In this document: in pieces, positions 1-10,420 of the stretch
Layout: each line of letters begins with the position of its first letter
How positions within the stretch are numbered: the stretch's first letter is position 1
NCBI GenBank assembly: GCA_046530785.1
Contig: JBHEQT010000001.1
Coordinates: 176,058 to 240,057 of the forward strand
Origin: Arsenophonus sp046530785
Lineage (GTDB): Bacteria > Pseudomonadota > Gammaproteobacteria > Enterobacterales > Enterobacteriaceae
DNA length: 64,000 bases
Reading direction: 5' to 3'
Position numbers and translations under genes: made by a program
The notes under the pieces: model-generated
Databases searched by the model: none
What the model was told of the DNA's origin: nothing
What the model saw: the letters and a program-made list of their open reading frames with translations, nothing else

Positions 1-155
1 TAATTGGTATATCTGGAGGATTTATTTTTTATTTGTTAAATGAAAGTTTAGGTAACCTAAGTTTAGTTTATCATATTGATTCATTGATAGCAGCATTATT
101 ACCCAGTATATTGTTTTTTATATTTAGCATTTTCTTGTTAGTAAGACGTCAATAA
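1..155 (+). CDS. lptG: LptG, LPS export permease, C-terminal end (partial)
   Basis: Open frame entering from the left edge (codons in frame from base 3) and ending with TAA at 153-155. The roughly 50 visible residues run from a hydrophobic stretch through SLVYHIDSLIAALLPSI to a final hydrophobic helix and the basic end LLVRRQ. This matches the last two membrane segments of LptG, where a SLVYG(I/M)PP loop is followed by ALLPS and a terminal helix ending in arginines. LptG pairs with LptF in the inner-membrane LptB2FG ABC transporter that extracts LPS and feeds it to the Lpt bridge ending at LptD, whose gene is also in this window. LptF has a different C-terminus. Most of the gene lies outside the window, so intactness cannot be judged. 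Confidence 0.8.
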   Translation, partial: IGISGGFIFYLLNESLGNLSLVYHIDSLIAALLPSILFFIFSIFLLVRRQ

Positions 156-3100
156 TTAGCTTTGATATAAGTATGGTTATTATATATATCATCAATAATA
201 CAAATATATATAATGCTAATTTAATTTTTATCTTAATTATAATTATTGGTAATTTTGAGAAAATTTTCTAAAAAATCTTTTTGTTAGAAAAACTCTTTTA
301 TGATTGATAGTTTATCCTCTAAAATTAATTTTTTCTTTAAAATTACTACAAGAAATATTAATAAATATTAAAATAAGTAGTTATGAATTATATCTAATAT
401 TTGAATAGAGTTTGAATAAATATATTATCACTTATTTATATTAAACAGTTTGTTGATTGATTAATATCAATGACTTAATAAAATTATTGCATTCATTTTT
501 ATATATCATCTGGAATTAAACAAATATTGTCATTCCGACGTTAATTAAAATATTAATATAATAGAGTTCATTTATAACTTACTATTAAATTAACAAAATT
601 ATTTAATTGTTAATATAAAAATGTGAGAATGCATTTCTATTAATAAAATGATTTTATAAAGATTTTAGAAAATTTTTTTTTCTTAAAAAGCTCTAATAAT
701 TATATTCTAATACATATTATAGTAGATAGATTTGATTTTTAAGAAGAATTTAACTTCTCAATTTTCAAGTATTTTAAACGATTTACTTTTGTTAAAAGAA
801 AATACAATCTAGCTATTTTAAGTAAAATTTTTTTGGTAAATAACTTAGAAGAATTAAATATATTATATAAGAAAATCAGTTATTCACTATTATAAATAGA
901 GATATAAGTTCTGAATACCTCTATATTTTTGTAATTATTCTAATATAATACTAATTATAGCAACTTTTTATTAATAGAAATTTACTCTTTTCTTTAATCA
1001 TATGAAAATTGGATCCAAAATGTTTTTAGTTTTTATTTACGAGTGATTATTAAATAAGGATTTTTATTATATAACTAGTAACTAGTTGATTATTCAAGAT
1101 GATATGAAACTAGTTATTGGTGATAATAATTCCAATTATTAGAAGAATATTATAAATATAATATTTCTCTTGATAAAATCAAAATTTATATTTGAATGAT
1201 AACTATTTTTTTAATTTTAATTAAAATAAAGTTTTGAACTGAATTTGATGAAAAACAGTTTTTATAAAAAATTACATTATAATTTGATATTAATGAAACA
1301 TAATCAATAATGTATCAGCATTAAATAAATTAATAATAAAAAATATTTTTAATTTTAAACCATATAGTACTTAAATAGTATTAATAATATTAAATTTATC
1401 TCTTAATATTTAATATTAATTAATTGAGTAAACTATATAGAAATTAATTAATTATAAGATAACTTGTATCTCTAATCATATTATCTGAATATTCTTAATA
1501 TCTAAAGATAAAGTTAATTAATTAAGTTCATAATTATAATGAACTTAAACTTTTAATAAAATCTATTATAAAATAGATAAGAATTAATAGTAATTTCATG
1601 CTTTATCATCTTAATTAAGATGATATTCAAATATAGTGAAATATTTTTCTAAGTTAGAAACAAAATCGTTGAAAAATAATTTTTATAATTATAAGATCTA
1701 ATATCTATACTAGTTTCTCAATGTATATAAATTTCTTAAGTAAAATTTCTTTATATGATTATTAATAGATTTTATTTTAAAGTATACTCTTAGATAAGAA
1801 TAGATAATACAAATATTCATTATTTATATAATATTCTAAAATTATTAAAAATTAAAGATTATCAATAACAATTAATTTTTTTTAATAAAATCTCTGATCA
1901 CGTTCTCTAGGTTAGAAACTATCTAAACATAAACTAAAAATCTATCGAATAATATTTATTTTTAAATATGGGGGGATCCTCACTAATAACAAAAATATAT
2001 TATCATAAAAGCATGATAGGTTATTTTAAAAACTATCAAATCTTGATATTATGAAATAATTAGATAATATTCAAATCGATATGATGTTGAAAGATGAAGA
2101 GATACTAAAATATATTTTTAATATGTCAATATAAGTAGTGTATTACTACCTATATAATATATAGATTTTATCATTGAATGATTATCTAAATATCCTATTC
2201 TCCATTTTTTCTAGTAATAATTTTTTAAAGAAAAAGGTAAAAAACTAATAAGTATAATATTAAAATAACAAGGAATACCTTTATTTCTAGATGAAAAATC
2301 ATCATTTTATAAACAATATACCTCGTTTTTTAGTAAAATTTTGTATTATTTATTTGATAATATTACTTCTTTATAAGTATTTTAAAACGTCCAATGAAAT
2401 TGGACTTTGATATAAAAATCAAATTTTACTGTACTAAATTTTTCCTATAAAAATTTAATAAGTATTATAGATTTTATTGTAAAATAATTACATAAGATAT
2501 ACCATATTTAAACAGGGGTAATAAAAATATAAAAATTTTTATTTTTATTAATGTTTTACGAAAAAATTAAATTTCTGCAATCTATTATACTCTCCACATT
2601 CTTTTAGTGGAAATTAGATGATATAATTATCTGAAAATTCTCTTAACTCTTCCTTAGTAAAATTAGGTAAATAATTTTTATTAATCATTGATAATGATCT
2701 TATTAATTTCTTATTTATAGTGATTATTCATATATATTCTTCCCATCTTATCACAAGATAGTTTTTAATCTATTGATATGAAATAAGTTAAAAAATTATC
2801 TATTTTGTGAGAATTGAAGTTTTATTTCAAATAAAATGATATTGAAAATCATAATCCTATATTTATTCAGTCTTATTAATCAATATTGATGAAATCAATA
2901 AAGCAATAATTTACTTTATGATAATGGAAGTTCAAAATAAATAATTAAAGTAAGTTTAGTATAAAACTTTATATTGAATATTTGCAGTAGTTAACAACTT
3001 TAATATATTATTTTAATAATAAATATTTGGAATGAAGATAATAGAATGAATACTTTATATCATAATTCCAATAAATAAAAAAATTTTGCTTGAATTAATA

Positions 3101-4700
3101 TTTCATACTATTTATATAATTATATAAATAGTATTTATTAATCTTTTTTAAAAAAATTTTTTGACAATTAAAGTGTACTAAAAGTACTTAAATAAGTAAA
3201 TTCTCTATTTTAAATTAGAGGAATATTTTATTTATTTATTAAAAAAATATTTTTTCTTATTAATTTTTAATTAAAAAGAAATTAATAAATATAAAATTAA
3301 AATAAAAGAAAATTATTAAGTTTAACTAAATGATTAAATATATGTATTTAAAAAATAAATTTAAAAATACTAAAAATTTAAATTAAATTTAGTTTTTTAA
3401 TATAATTAGATATAATGTTTCTGATAATTTTTATTATCAGTTTTAATAAATATAGTAATCGCTTATCTCTAACTATATATTTAAAAGATATAATTAACAA
3501 TCTATATTTTAAATAGAAATATAGAAATATAGGTAAGAAAGAAATAAATATAGAGAAAGAATATCCCTTTTCAAGTTTAACTTAATTTAATAAAAGTTTT
3601 GTATAGATATTTAATTAGATCTTAAAAAAATTATATTTAATCTAAACCTTCTCTAATATCTCCATTTTCCTTAGTAAGGGAAAAAATTATTTACTACATA
3701 AATTTATACTTAAATGATAATTATCATTTTTCCTTTCTATTGGCAAGTAAAACGAATCGTTCTATCTCTAAGAATAGAGATAATATTATAATATTAAGAT
3801 AAATAATCAAAAAGCAGAAGTAACAAAATATAAAATAATTTTGTTAGTTAGTTTATGGTATAATTAAAAAATTAAAGATCAGAAAATAACGGATGAAAAT
3901 TTTTTATAGATTTCTATAAAACATAAATTTTTAAAATTTACACCTTAATTAAAAAAAATAATATTTTACTTTTCTGTATTTATTTTTTGAATTTATTTCC
4001 AGATATTACTATTAGTTATTAATAAATTTTTAACAATTTAAAATAATTAAAATAATTAAAATAATAAAAATTATTCTTTTATTATTTTAATGTTGATATA
4101 ATTTAACTATGAATTTCAATTCAATCAAAAGAAATACTTTATGTTTCTGATGAATCCCTTACTTTTATTAAAAATATTATACAGTCGATTATCGAATTAT
4201 GGATAATCTAAAAAGGGGTGGTGATCCCGCTTCAATTGTTAACTGTAAATCATAAAAAAGGATACCTTTTAAATCTCATGGTTATAAATTTCTATCTTCC
4301 TGATTATAAAAGTAATTTAGCAAAATATCTAAGTTTTAAAATACTAATTTTACTTGCAATGGAAAAAAATTATCTGAATCTAAACTTATATTAATAGAAA
4401 ATAAAGTAATCAAATTATTAAAATATGAAAAATAAAGTTAAAATTTTTAAATCATTATTAAGTTAAACCAAGAAAACAAAAAATTTTAATAAGGTTAAAT
4501 TTATTTAAGAAAAATTAAAATTACTAAATCGATATTTATAATACTTCCGGTGAAATTATTTTCAAATAATTCATAATATGGAGAAAAGGAAAAGTGTGAG
4601 AATACACAGGAGTGAAAATTTAATTTTTAACTTTTTATTATTTAGAATAATATAAAGATATAAAAATTTAATCATCTCTGGATGAATTAAAGGAAAAATT
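156..4700. other. gene-free AT-rich region between lptG and cca
   Basis: About 4.5 kb in which I see no gene, tRNA or structured RNA. All frames are broken by frequent stops. Composition is uneven: 3100-3420 is almost pure A/T, while patches such as 4205-4240 are richer in G/C. Notable local structure is a 17-nt hairpin at 2389-2405 (7-bp GTCCAAT stem), a perfect 30-bp palindrome at 3105-3134 and an 18-bp palindrome at 3712-3729. Most likely eroded genes, but no remnant could be identified. Confidence 0.6.
3105..3134. repeat. perfect 30-bp AT palindrome
   Basis: Two 15-base arms, ATACTATTTATATAA and its exact reverse complement, meet with no spacer. On the plus strand it is followed within about 10 bases by a T-run, so it could be a decayed or AT-only terminator. 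It has only two G/C pairs, and a match of this length is only mildly surprising in DNA this AT-rich. Confidence 0.6.
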
Positions 4701-5939
4701 ATGCAGATTTATCTTGTTGGTGGCGCGGTAAGAAATCAGCTATTAAACTTACCAATTTCTGATCGTGACTGGGTAGTGGTCGGAGCTACTCCGGATGATT
4801 TAATAAAGTTAGGTTTCCAACAAGTAGGAAAAGATTTCCCAGTTTTTCTACATCCAAAAACACATGAAGAATACGCACTTGCCCGCACAGAACGTAAAAT
4901 AGGTTCAGGGTATACCGGTTTTTTTTGCTATACTACACCTTATGTTAGTATAGAAGAGGATCTTTTACGACGCGATCTTACTATCAACGCTATCGCACAA
5001 ACTGAAGATGGTCAACTAATTGACCCATATCATGGTGAAAAAGATATAAAAAATAGATTATTACGACATGTTTCCTCTTCTTTTACAGAAGATCCTTTAC
5101 GAATACTTCGAGTAGCTCGTTTTTCTGCTCAATTAGCTAAAGAAAAATTTACTATTAATAGTAAAACACAATTATTGATGAAAAACATGATTAGAAATAA
5201 TGAGTTTAGTACGATTAGCGTAGAAAGAATATGGGTTGAAACAGAAAAAGCACTACAATCATTCTCTCCAGAAACCTATTTTCGCGTTTTATATGATTGT
5301 AACGCATTATCTATTTTTTTTCCTGAAATTAATAATTTATTTGAAGTACACGAAAAAGTGAAGTTATATTCACAAATTGATACCGAAATAGATACACTTG
5401 TAACATTAAAAATGGCGTCATCATTAACAGATAATGTCGAAATTCGCTTTGCTGCTCTATGCAATGACTTTAGTAAAGCATTAACACCGATGAAAAAATT
5501 CCATAATCATTACGATTACGCTATCAAGACTATTTCTATGATAGAAGAAATGTGTAATAGATTACGCATTAACAATAAAATGAAGGAGTTAGCTAAATTA
5601 GTTGCCCGCTTTCATTTGCAAATCCATAAAATTAACCAGTTACAACCTAAAAGTATAATTAATCTATTTAATCAATTAGATAGTTGGAGGAAACCAGAAC
5701 GTATAAATCAACTTGCTATTGCCTGTGAAGCCGATTTTCGAAGCCAGATAGGACAAAGATATATCCCTTATCCACAAACTAAATTTCTCATTAAAGCATT
5801 TAAGATAGCACAAGAAGTATCAACTAAAAATATTATAAAACAAGGTATTAAAGGTTCTGAAATCAGAGATAAACTAACCCAAAAACGAATTCAAGAATTA
5901 ACCGATTGGAGAAAGAAACAAACTATTTTACCAGTTTAA
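4701..5939 (+). CDS. cca: CCA-adding tRNA nucleotidyltransferase
   Basis: Adds or repairs the 3' CCA of tRNAs without a nucleic-acid template. At 412 aa it equals the E. coli enzyme. The class II nucleotidyltransferase head is intact: GGAVR near residues 7-11, the metal-binding DRD at 21-23, RRDLTINAIA at 90-99 and the DPLRILRVARF motif at 131-141. The C-terminal HD-type domain, which in E. coli gives 2',3'-cyclic phosphodiesterase and 2'-nucleotidase activity, is altered: the residue aligned to His255 is Asn255 (CND instead of CHD), and the HTLMTL segment reads DTLVTL (Asp231). CCA addition is therefore expected to persist while the hydrolase activity is doubtful. Start is an ATG shortly after AAGGAAA. 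The gene converges with folB and overlaps it by 4 bases; uppP, which separates them in E. coli, is absent. Confidence 0.97.
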   Translation: MQIYLVGGAVRNQLLNLPISDRDWVVVGATPDDLIKLGFQQVGKDFPVFLHPKTHEEYALARTERKIGSGYTGFFCYTTPYVSIEEDLLRRDLTINAIAQTEDGQLIDPYHGEKDIKNRLLRHVSSSFTEDPLRILRVARFSAQLAKEKFTINSKTQLLMKNMIRNNEFSTISVERIWVETEKALQSFSPETYFRVLYDCNALSIFFPEINNLFEVHEKVKLYSQIDTEIDTLVTLKMASSLTDNVEIRFAALCNDFSKALTPMKKFHNHYDYAIKTISMIEEMCNRLRINNKMKELAKLVARFHLQIHKINQLQPKSIINLFNQLDSWRKPERINQLAIACEADFRSQIGQRYIPYPQTKFLIKAFKIAQEVSTKNIIKQGIKGSEIRDKLTQKRIQELTDWRKKQTILPV

Positions 5940-6304
5940 GTTAAGTTATAATTTGGTTTATTTCGTTCTATAATTACACTAACCTGTTTAGCTTGTGGCA
6001 CTGCACCTAGTTTACAAACTTTAACTCGTATCCAACAAATATCAAATTGATTTAAAATAATATCAGCAATTTTCTGCGCAACATGTTCTATCAATGCAAA
6101 TTTTTGTATTTCTATGTGTTTAATTATCATTTTACTAATCTGAGCATAATCGAAATAATATTCCAATTGATTACTTTTATCTCTTTTCTGGTTATCCCAT
6201 CCTATTTTGATATCTAGTAATAATTTCTGTTGTATATTTTTCTCCCATTCATATACGCCAATCGTTGTAAATACTGATAATTTTTCAATAAAAATAATAT
6301 CCAT
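5936..6304 (-). CDS. folB: dihydroneopterin aldolase
   Basis: Converts 7,8-dihydroneopterin to 6-hydroxymethyl-dihydropterin and glycolaldehyde in folate biosynthesis; cytosolic. At 122 aa it equals E. coli FolB and starts with the same MDI-FIE-LSV-TTIGVYEWE pattern. The FALIEHVA segment (Glu73) and the catalytic lysine region CKLGAV (Lys98) are present, followed by the conserved VIIER end. The ATG at 6302-6304 is the only start fitting the family. Tail-to-tail with cca with a 4-base overlap. Together with folA and thyA in this window it supports a retained folate/one-carbon capability, though the remaining fol genes lie elsewhere if present. Confidence 0.95.
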   Translation of the reverse strand: MDIIFIEKLSVFTTIGVYEWEKNIQQKLLLDIKIGWDNQKRDKSNQLEYYFDYAQISKMIIKHIEIQKFALIEHVAQKIADIILNQFDICWIRVKVCKLGAVPQAKQVSVIIERNKPNYNLT

Positions 6305-8748
6305 TTACTCTTTTCTCATATTTCAGTTTGATAAATAAATGCTTATGTGGATACTTTTATTATCAATTTAAAATTACATCAATGATCAGATATTAATGTT
6401 TATTTAAAGAAAATAAAATAAAGATTTTATATGATAAATATCATTTAATAAAAATTAAAATTCTAAAAAGTAATTTTCTAGAACTACAATGTAAAATATA
6501 AAGTTAAATAGTTATTAATTTTACTAATAATTATATTTTAATAATTTAATTAATTTTTCTGATTCCACAATGATCTTTTAAAATAGTATTTAAATAATAT
6601 TCCAAAAATAAACTATTTGAGAATATATTAAATTAAAAATATTTTGATTATTTAAGGATAATAGTAAGTAATTATTACATTTACTATGATTATCTTTATT
6701 TATTTTTGATTAAATTTTCATTGCAGTTTTTGATCTATCTAATTTTTAATTTTTCTGATCTTTGATTCTTTAATTCGTAAAATCATTAAGTAAAAATTAT
6801 TTGTATATCAGCATTAAAGAGAATATCTTAATCATGTTCATTATCGATATTCTTAAAAATGATTCTCAGGATAGCTATTCATATTGTTTTTAATAATATC
6901 TACTACATTACTCATAAGATATCTATAAATCTTTTAAGATACTGATACTAAGATTTTATCTATATAATTTATCTAATACTTGAAAATCGATAGTTGCAAT
7001 TGAATTGTTTAAAGCTATATCGGATAAACAATATATTACAATACAACCTCAATTATTTTGAATGCTATTAAAGATATTACTTATAAATACTCAAAAAAAG
7101 AAAATTTTACGACTATACAAACTATTTTGTGTTTTTTAAAAAATAAATTTCTTTTTGTTAATAAAACTATTCGTAATACAGGTTTAACCATAAATAAAAT
7201 ACTTATACCATTAATTATTCACGATTAGTTAGAATTCAATTTTGTTCTCTATATAAGTAAAATAATGAGAGTTAAATAAATTTAATAAAAAAAATTAGCT
7301 CATGAATTACAAAATTAATTTATTGGTTAATATATCAAATAGATTATCAATTATATCGATTTTTAATTGATAACCAATAATAAGATTATATTCACCATTT
7401 TATTTTAATAAAGAAATTGAATATTCAGAAGATAAAATATAGCTTAGTTTTAACTTTGAGGATATTTGAAGATATAAAGAATATTAATTTAAGAAAAGAA
7501 ATTGGTATTGTATTATTGATCGTGAATTCAACTTAATTGATAAGATTTATAAATTGAATTACATGGAACATAATTTTATCTTCGATATATCTAAATATAT
7601 TAAAAATAATAGTATTCAAAAAATTAAGTGATGTAGGATAATGCGTAGATACTATATCGTACAAAAATAAAAGTTACTGTTAATTATAAAAAAATTATCT
7701 TTCGGTAGTGGAAACTCTACCCTTATATCAATTTTTCATATAAAAACCTAAAAATTTTAGTAATACAGGAAAAGAGAATAAGTTCATATCCAATCATATA
7801 GTTACTATTAAAAATAGTTTCGTAAAAGTTAAAAACAAAAAGAAATATTGTAAAGAAGATAAATATCGATAAATATTTTCTAACATAAAATAATATCCTG
7901 GTAAATTACTAATAACTATTACTAGAAATTGAATATAGAATCATTTCTTGAACTATAATAAAAACGTAGGACATAATGTTGAATTTATCTTTTTAAGATA
8001 AACACAGATGCTTTTTTATTAAGCTAGTCAAATAATAAAATATGATTTTTATTTTTACTATTAAGTTAGCCTATATCATAGAACTAATTAAAAAAATTAA
8101 AAGATAAAATTTGTATTTTTTTTACAAATTATTCACTAGAACTTAAAAAAAGGGGGAAAGTTATTTAGAAAATTTCTCTGATTTTTTAGTAAAAGGCCAC
8201 TTGTCTTTAAATATTAAATATTAAAATATGATTGGAGTTTCTCTCAAAATTATTATCAAAGAAATAATATAAATTTTTTATCAAAATATTAATATTAAAG
8301 AAAACTAAATAATATATATAAATATTTTATATTTTCTTTCTGATTATCGAAATTTCGCAATCTTATCTAGAAGACTTAGATTTATTTCACTTCTTTATTT
8401 TAAAGAAAGGAGAAAAATGTAATTATTTTTATAATATTTTTATTGATTGAAAATCAATTAGCTTTTTCATGGTATTTTACTTTTTATTCTATTTAAAAGA
8501 TATTATTAAATAAGAATCTCTTTTCTTTTATTAGTTTCATTATGAAATTCTATATTTTGTCAATTAAATCTAAACAAACCTTTTCCGATTTCTATATTTT
8601 ATATTTATCATTTTATGATTATAATTGCTTTCAACATTTATAGAAAACGAAAGAAAATCGGTATATGAAAAATAAATATTAAAAATTAATATGAAATTAT
8701 TCAAAAAAAATAAAAAACAAATTGATTACTTTATTAAATTTTATATTT
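6305..8748. other. gene-free AT-rich region between folB and tsaD
   Basis: About 2.4 kb without a readable gene. In E. coli plsY lies here, divergent from folB; no PlsY-like reading frame or fragment could be recognised on either strand. No tRNA-like cloverleaf was seen. Long A/T runs and scattered stops in all frames suggest eroded sequence. Confidence 0.6.
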
Positions 8749-9783
8749 TTATATCGACTTATTTAAAGATGTTAATGGTAACAAATCTGTTAACGACCAA
8801 CGTGCTTTAACAGTGATATCCAGATTATTACTAACATGATTTTGTAAACGGATCATTCCAGCTAGTGCTATCATTGCACCATTATCAGTGCAAAATTCTG
8901 GTTTCGCATAAAAAACCTCTCCTCCAATTTTTGTTATTGATTCTAACATTTTAACCCTTAATGGATAGTTTGCACTCACACCACCAGCCATTAATAAACG
9001 TTTGGAGCCAGTTTGTTCTAAAGCACGTTTACATTTTATCACTAACGTATCCACAACTGCATCTTCAAATGCTAGAGCAATATCAGAAATGGTTTGTTGA
9101 TCCATATTATTATTACGAATAGTATTGGCCGCAAAAGTTTTTAAACCTGAGAAACTAAAATTTAGTCCTTGGCGATCTATCATTGGACGAGGAAATACAA
9201 AACGACCAATCTCTCCTTGTTGAGCAATCAAGGAGAGTGCAGGTCCACCTGGATAATCTAATCCTAATAATTTAGCTGTTTTATCAAAAGATTCACCTGC
9301 TGCGTCATCAATTGATTCACCTAATAATTGATATTGACCAATACCTATTACATTAATTAACTGAGTGTGACCACCGGAGACCAATAATGCTACAAAAGGA
9401 AATTTCGGAATTTTTTTTTCTAATGCTGGTGCCAATAAATGTCCTTCCATGTGATGAATAGGGATAGCTGGTATTTTCCAGGCAAAGGCCAATGAACTTC
9501 CGATTGTTGCTCCTACCAATAAAGCACCAATCAAACCTGGACCAGCAGTATAAGAAACGGCATTAATATCACAACTAGTTAAATCTGCTTGTTCTAACGA
9601 TGCTTTAATTAAAGGAATTATTTTACGAATATGATCACGAGAAGCTAATTCAGGAACTACTCCTCCATAATTGGCATGCAATTTTACCTGACTATATAAT
9701 TGATTAGCTAATAAACCTAGTTGATCATCATAAATCGCAACACCAGTTTCATCGCAAGATGTTTCTATACCTAAAACACGCAT
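8749..9783 (-). CDS. tsaD: tRNA N6-adenosine threonylcarbamoyltransferase subunit TsaD
   Basis: Transfers the threonylcarbamoyl group onto A37 of tRNAs reading ANN codons, working with TsaB and TsaE in the cytosol. At 344 aa it is slightly longer than the 337 aa of E. coli. The ASKHA signature is intact: GIETSCDETG from residue 5, SYTAGPGLIGALLVG at about 77-91, the metal-ligand histidines in HHMEGH (His111 and His115), LLVSGGHTQL, and the late DNGAMIALAG metal/nucleotide segment. The ATG at 9783 gives the canonical MRVLGIETSCDET start. It is divergent from rpsU, as in E. coli. A nine-T run at 9411-9419 (an A run in the mRNA) is in frame as written but prone to slippage. Confidence 0.97.
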   Translation of the reverse strand: MRVLGIETSCDETGVAIYDDQLGLLANQLYSQVKLHANYGGVVPELASRDHIRKIIPLIKASLEQADLTSCDINAVSYTAGPGLIGALLVGATIGSSLAFAWKIPAIPIHHMEGHLLAPALEKKIPKFPFVALLVSGGHTQLINVIGIGQYQLLGESIDDAAGESFDKTAKLLGLDYPGGPALSLIAQQGEIGRFVFPRPMIDRQGLNFSFSGLKTFAANTIRNNNMDQQTISDIALAFEDAVVDTLVIKCKRALEQTGSKRLLMAGGVSANYPLRVKMLESITKIGGEVFYAKPEFCTDNGAMIALAGMIRLQNHVSNNLDITVKARWSLTDLLPLTSLNKSI

Positions 9784-10090
9784 ATATTATTTATCAACTT
9801 CTATAAGAGATTAATTTAATTGCTTCTTATCTAAAAGCATAACTTTAAAAAAATAATTAATTTAATTCTCTATCTGAGATAAATTCATTATTATTAATAT
9901 AAATAATTTATATAGCTTTATACTATTATTATATAAAATATAATCATTTTTTAAAATTAATTAGAATATTAATATATTCCTTTTTGTATTGTACTTTACA
10001 AATCCTTACTTATTGAAGTAAAATTTTTGAAATATTTTAAAAGCGATTAAATTCTATTATTTCTAGAAATATTTTGAGGTTAAAGTGTGT
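9784..10090. promoter_or_regulatory. divergent spacer between tsaD and rpsU
   Basis: About 307 bases separating two divergent genes; in E. coli this interval carries the promoters of the rpsU-dnaG-rpoD operon. Promoters for both directions must lie here, but the sequence is so AT-rich that many TATAAT-like boxes occur and I cannot choose one. A GAGG ribosome-binding sequence at 10076-10079 precedes rpsU. Confidence 0.45.
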
Positions 10091-10306
10091 ATGCCTGTAA
10101 TTAAAGTACGTGAAAATGAGCCATTTGATGTAGCATTGCGTCGATTTAAGCGTTCTTGTGAAAAAGCAGGGATATTAGCTGAAGTTCGCCGTCGTGAGTT
10201 TTATGAAAAACCAACGACTGTACGTAAACGTGAAAAAGCATCAGCAGTAAAACGCCTTTCTAAAAAATTGGTTCGCGAAAATGCACGTCGTACTCATTTA
10301 TATTAA
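10091..10306 (+). CDS. rpsU: 30S ribosomal protein bS21
   Basis: Small-subunit protein bS21, needed for efficient translation initiation. The product is 71 aa, the same as in E. coli, and nearly identical to it (MPVIKVRENEPFDVALRRF, KRSCEKAG, ending ARRTHLY). The reading frame opens earlier with GTG at 10085, but the ATG at 10091 gives the exact family N-terminus and is chosen. First gene of the macromolecular synthesis operon rpsU-dnaG-rpoD. A rho-independent hairpin lies between it and dnaG, as in E. coli, where partial termination keeps primase low relative to S21. Confidence 0.98.
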   Translation: MPVIKVRENEPFDVALRRFKRSCEKAGILAEVRRREFYEKPTTVRKREKASAVKRLSKKLVRENARRTHLY

Positions 10307-10363
10307 TTTCTATAGTTTACAACAACTGTAACAATTAAATAATAGTAATTAGATTATTAATGA

Positions 10364-10398
10364 AAGCCCTATTTTCTAACAGTAGTAGGGCCTTTATT
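10364..10398 (+). terminator. attenuating terminator between rpsU and dnaG
   Basis: GCCCTA at 10366-10371 pairs with TAGGGC at 10386-10391, followed by CTTTATTAT. It is one of the few GC-rich hairpins in the window and sits exactly where the E. coli operon has its rpsU-dnaG terminator, so it probably attenuates transcription into dnaG. Confidence 0.8.
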
Positions 10399-10420
10399 AT
10401 CATTCTTCAATGAAGAGTTT

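Noticed and set aside
3712..3729. 18-bp palindrome with the core TGATAATTATCA, reminiscent of a Fur box
   Set aside because: The half-sites overlap instead of having the 7-1-7 spacing and no gene starts within about 970 bases; AT bias is enough to explain it.
4201..4260. Locally G/C-richer patch with GGGGTGGTGATCCCGC, considered as an RNA gene
   Set aside because: No tRNA arms or known RNA signature could be built from it; the GGG/CCC pairing is only three bases.
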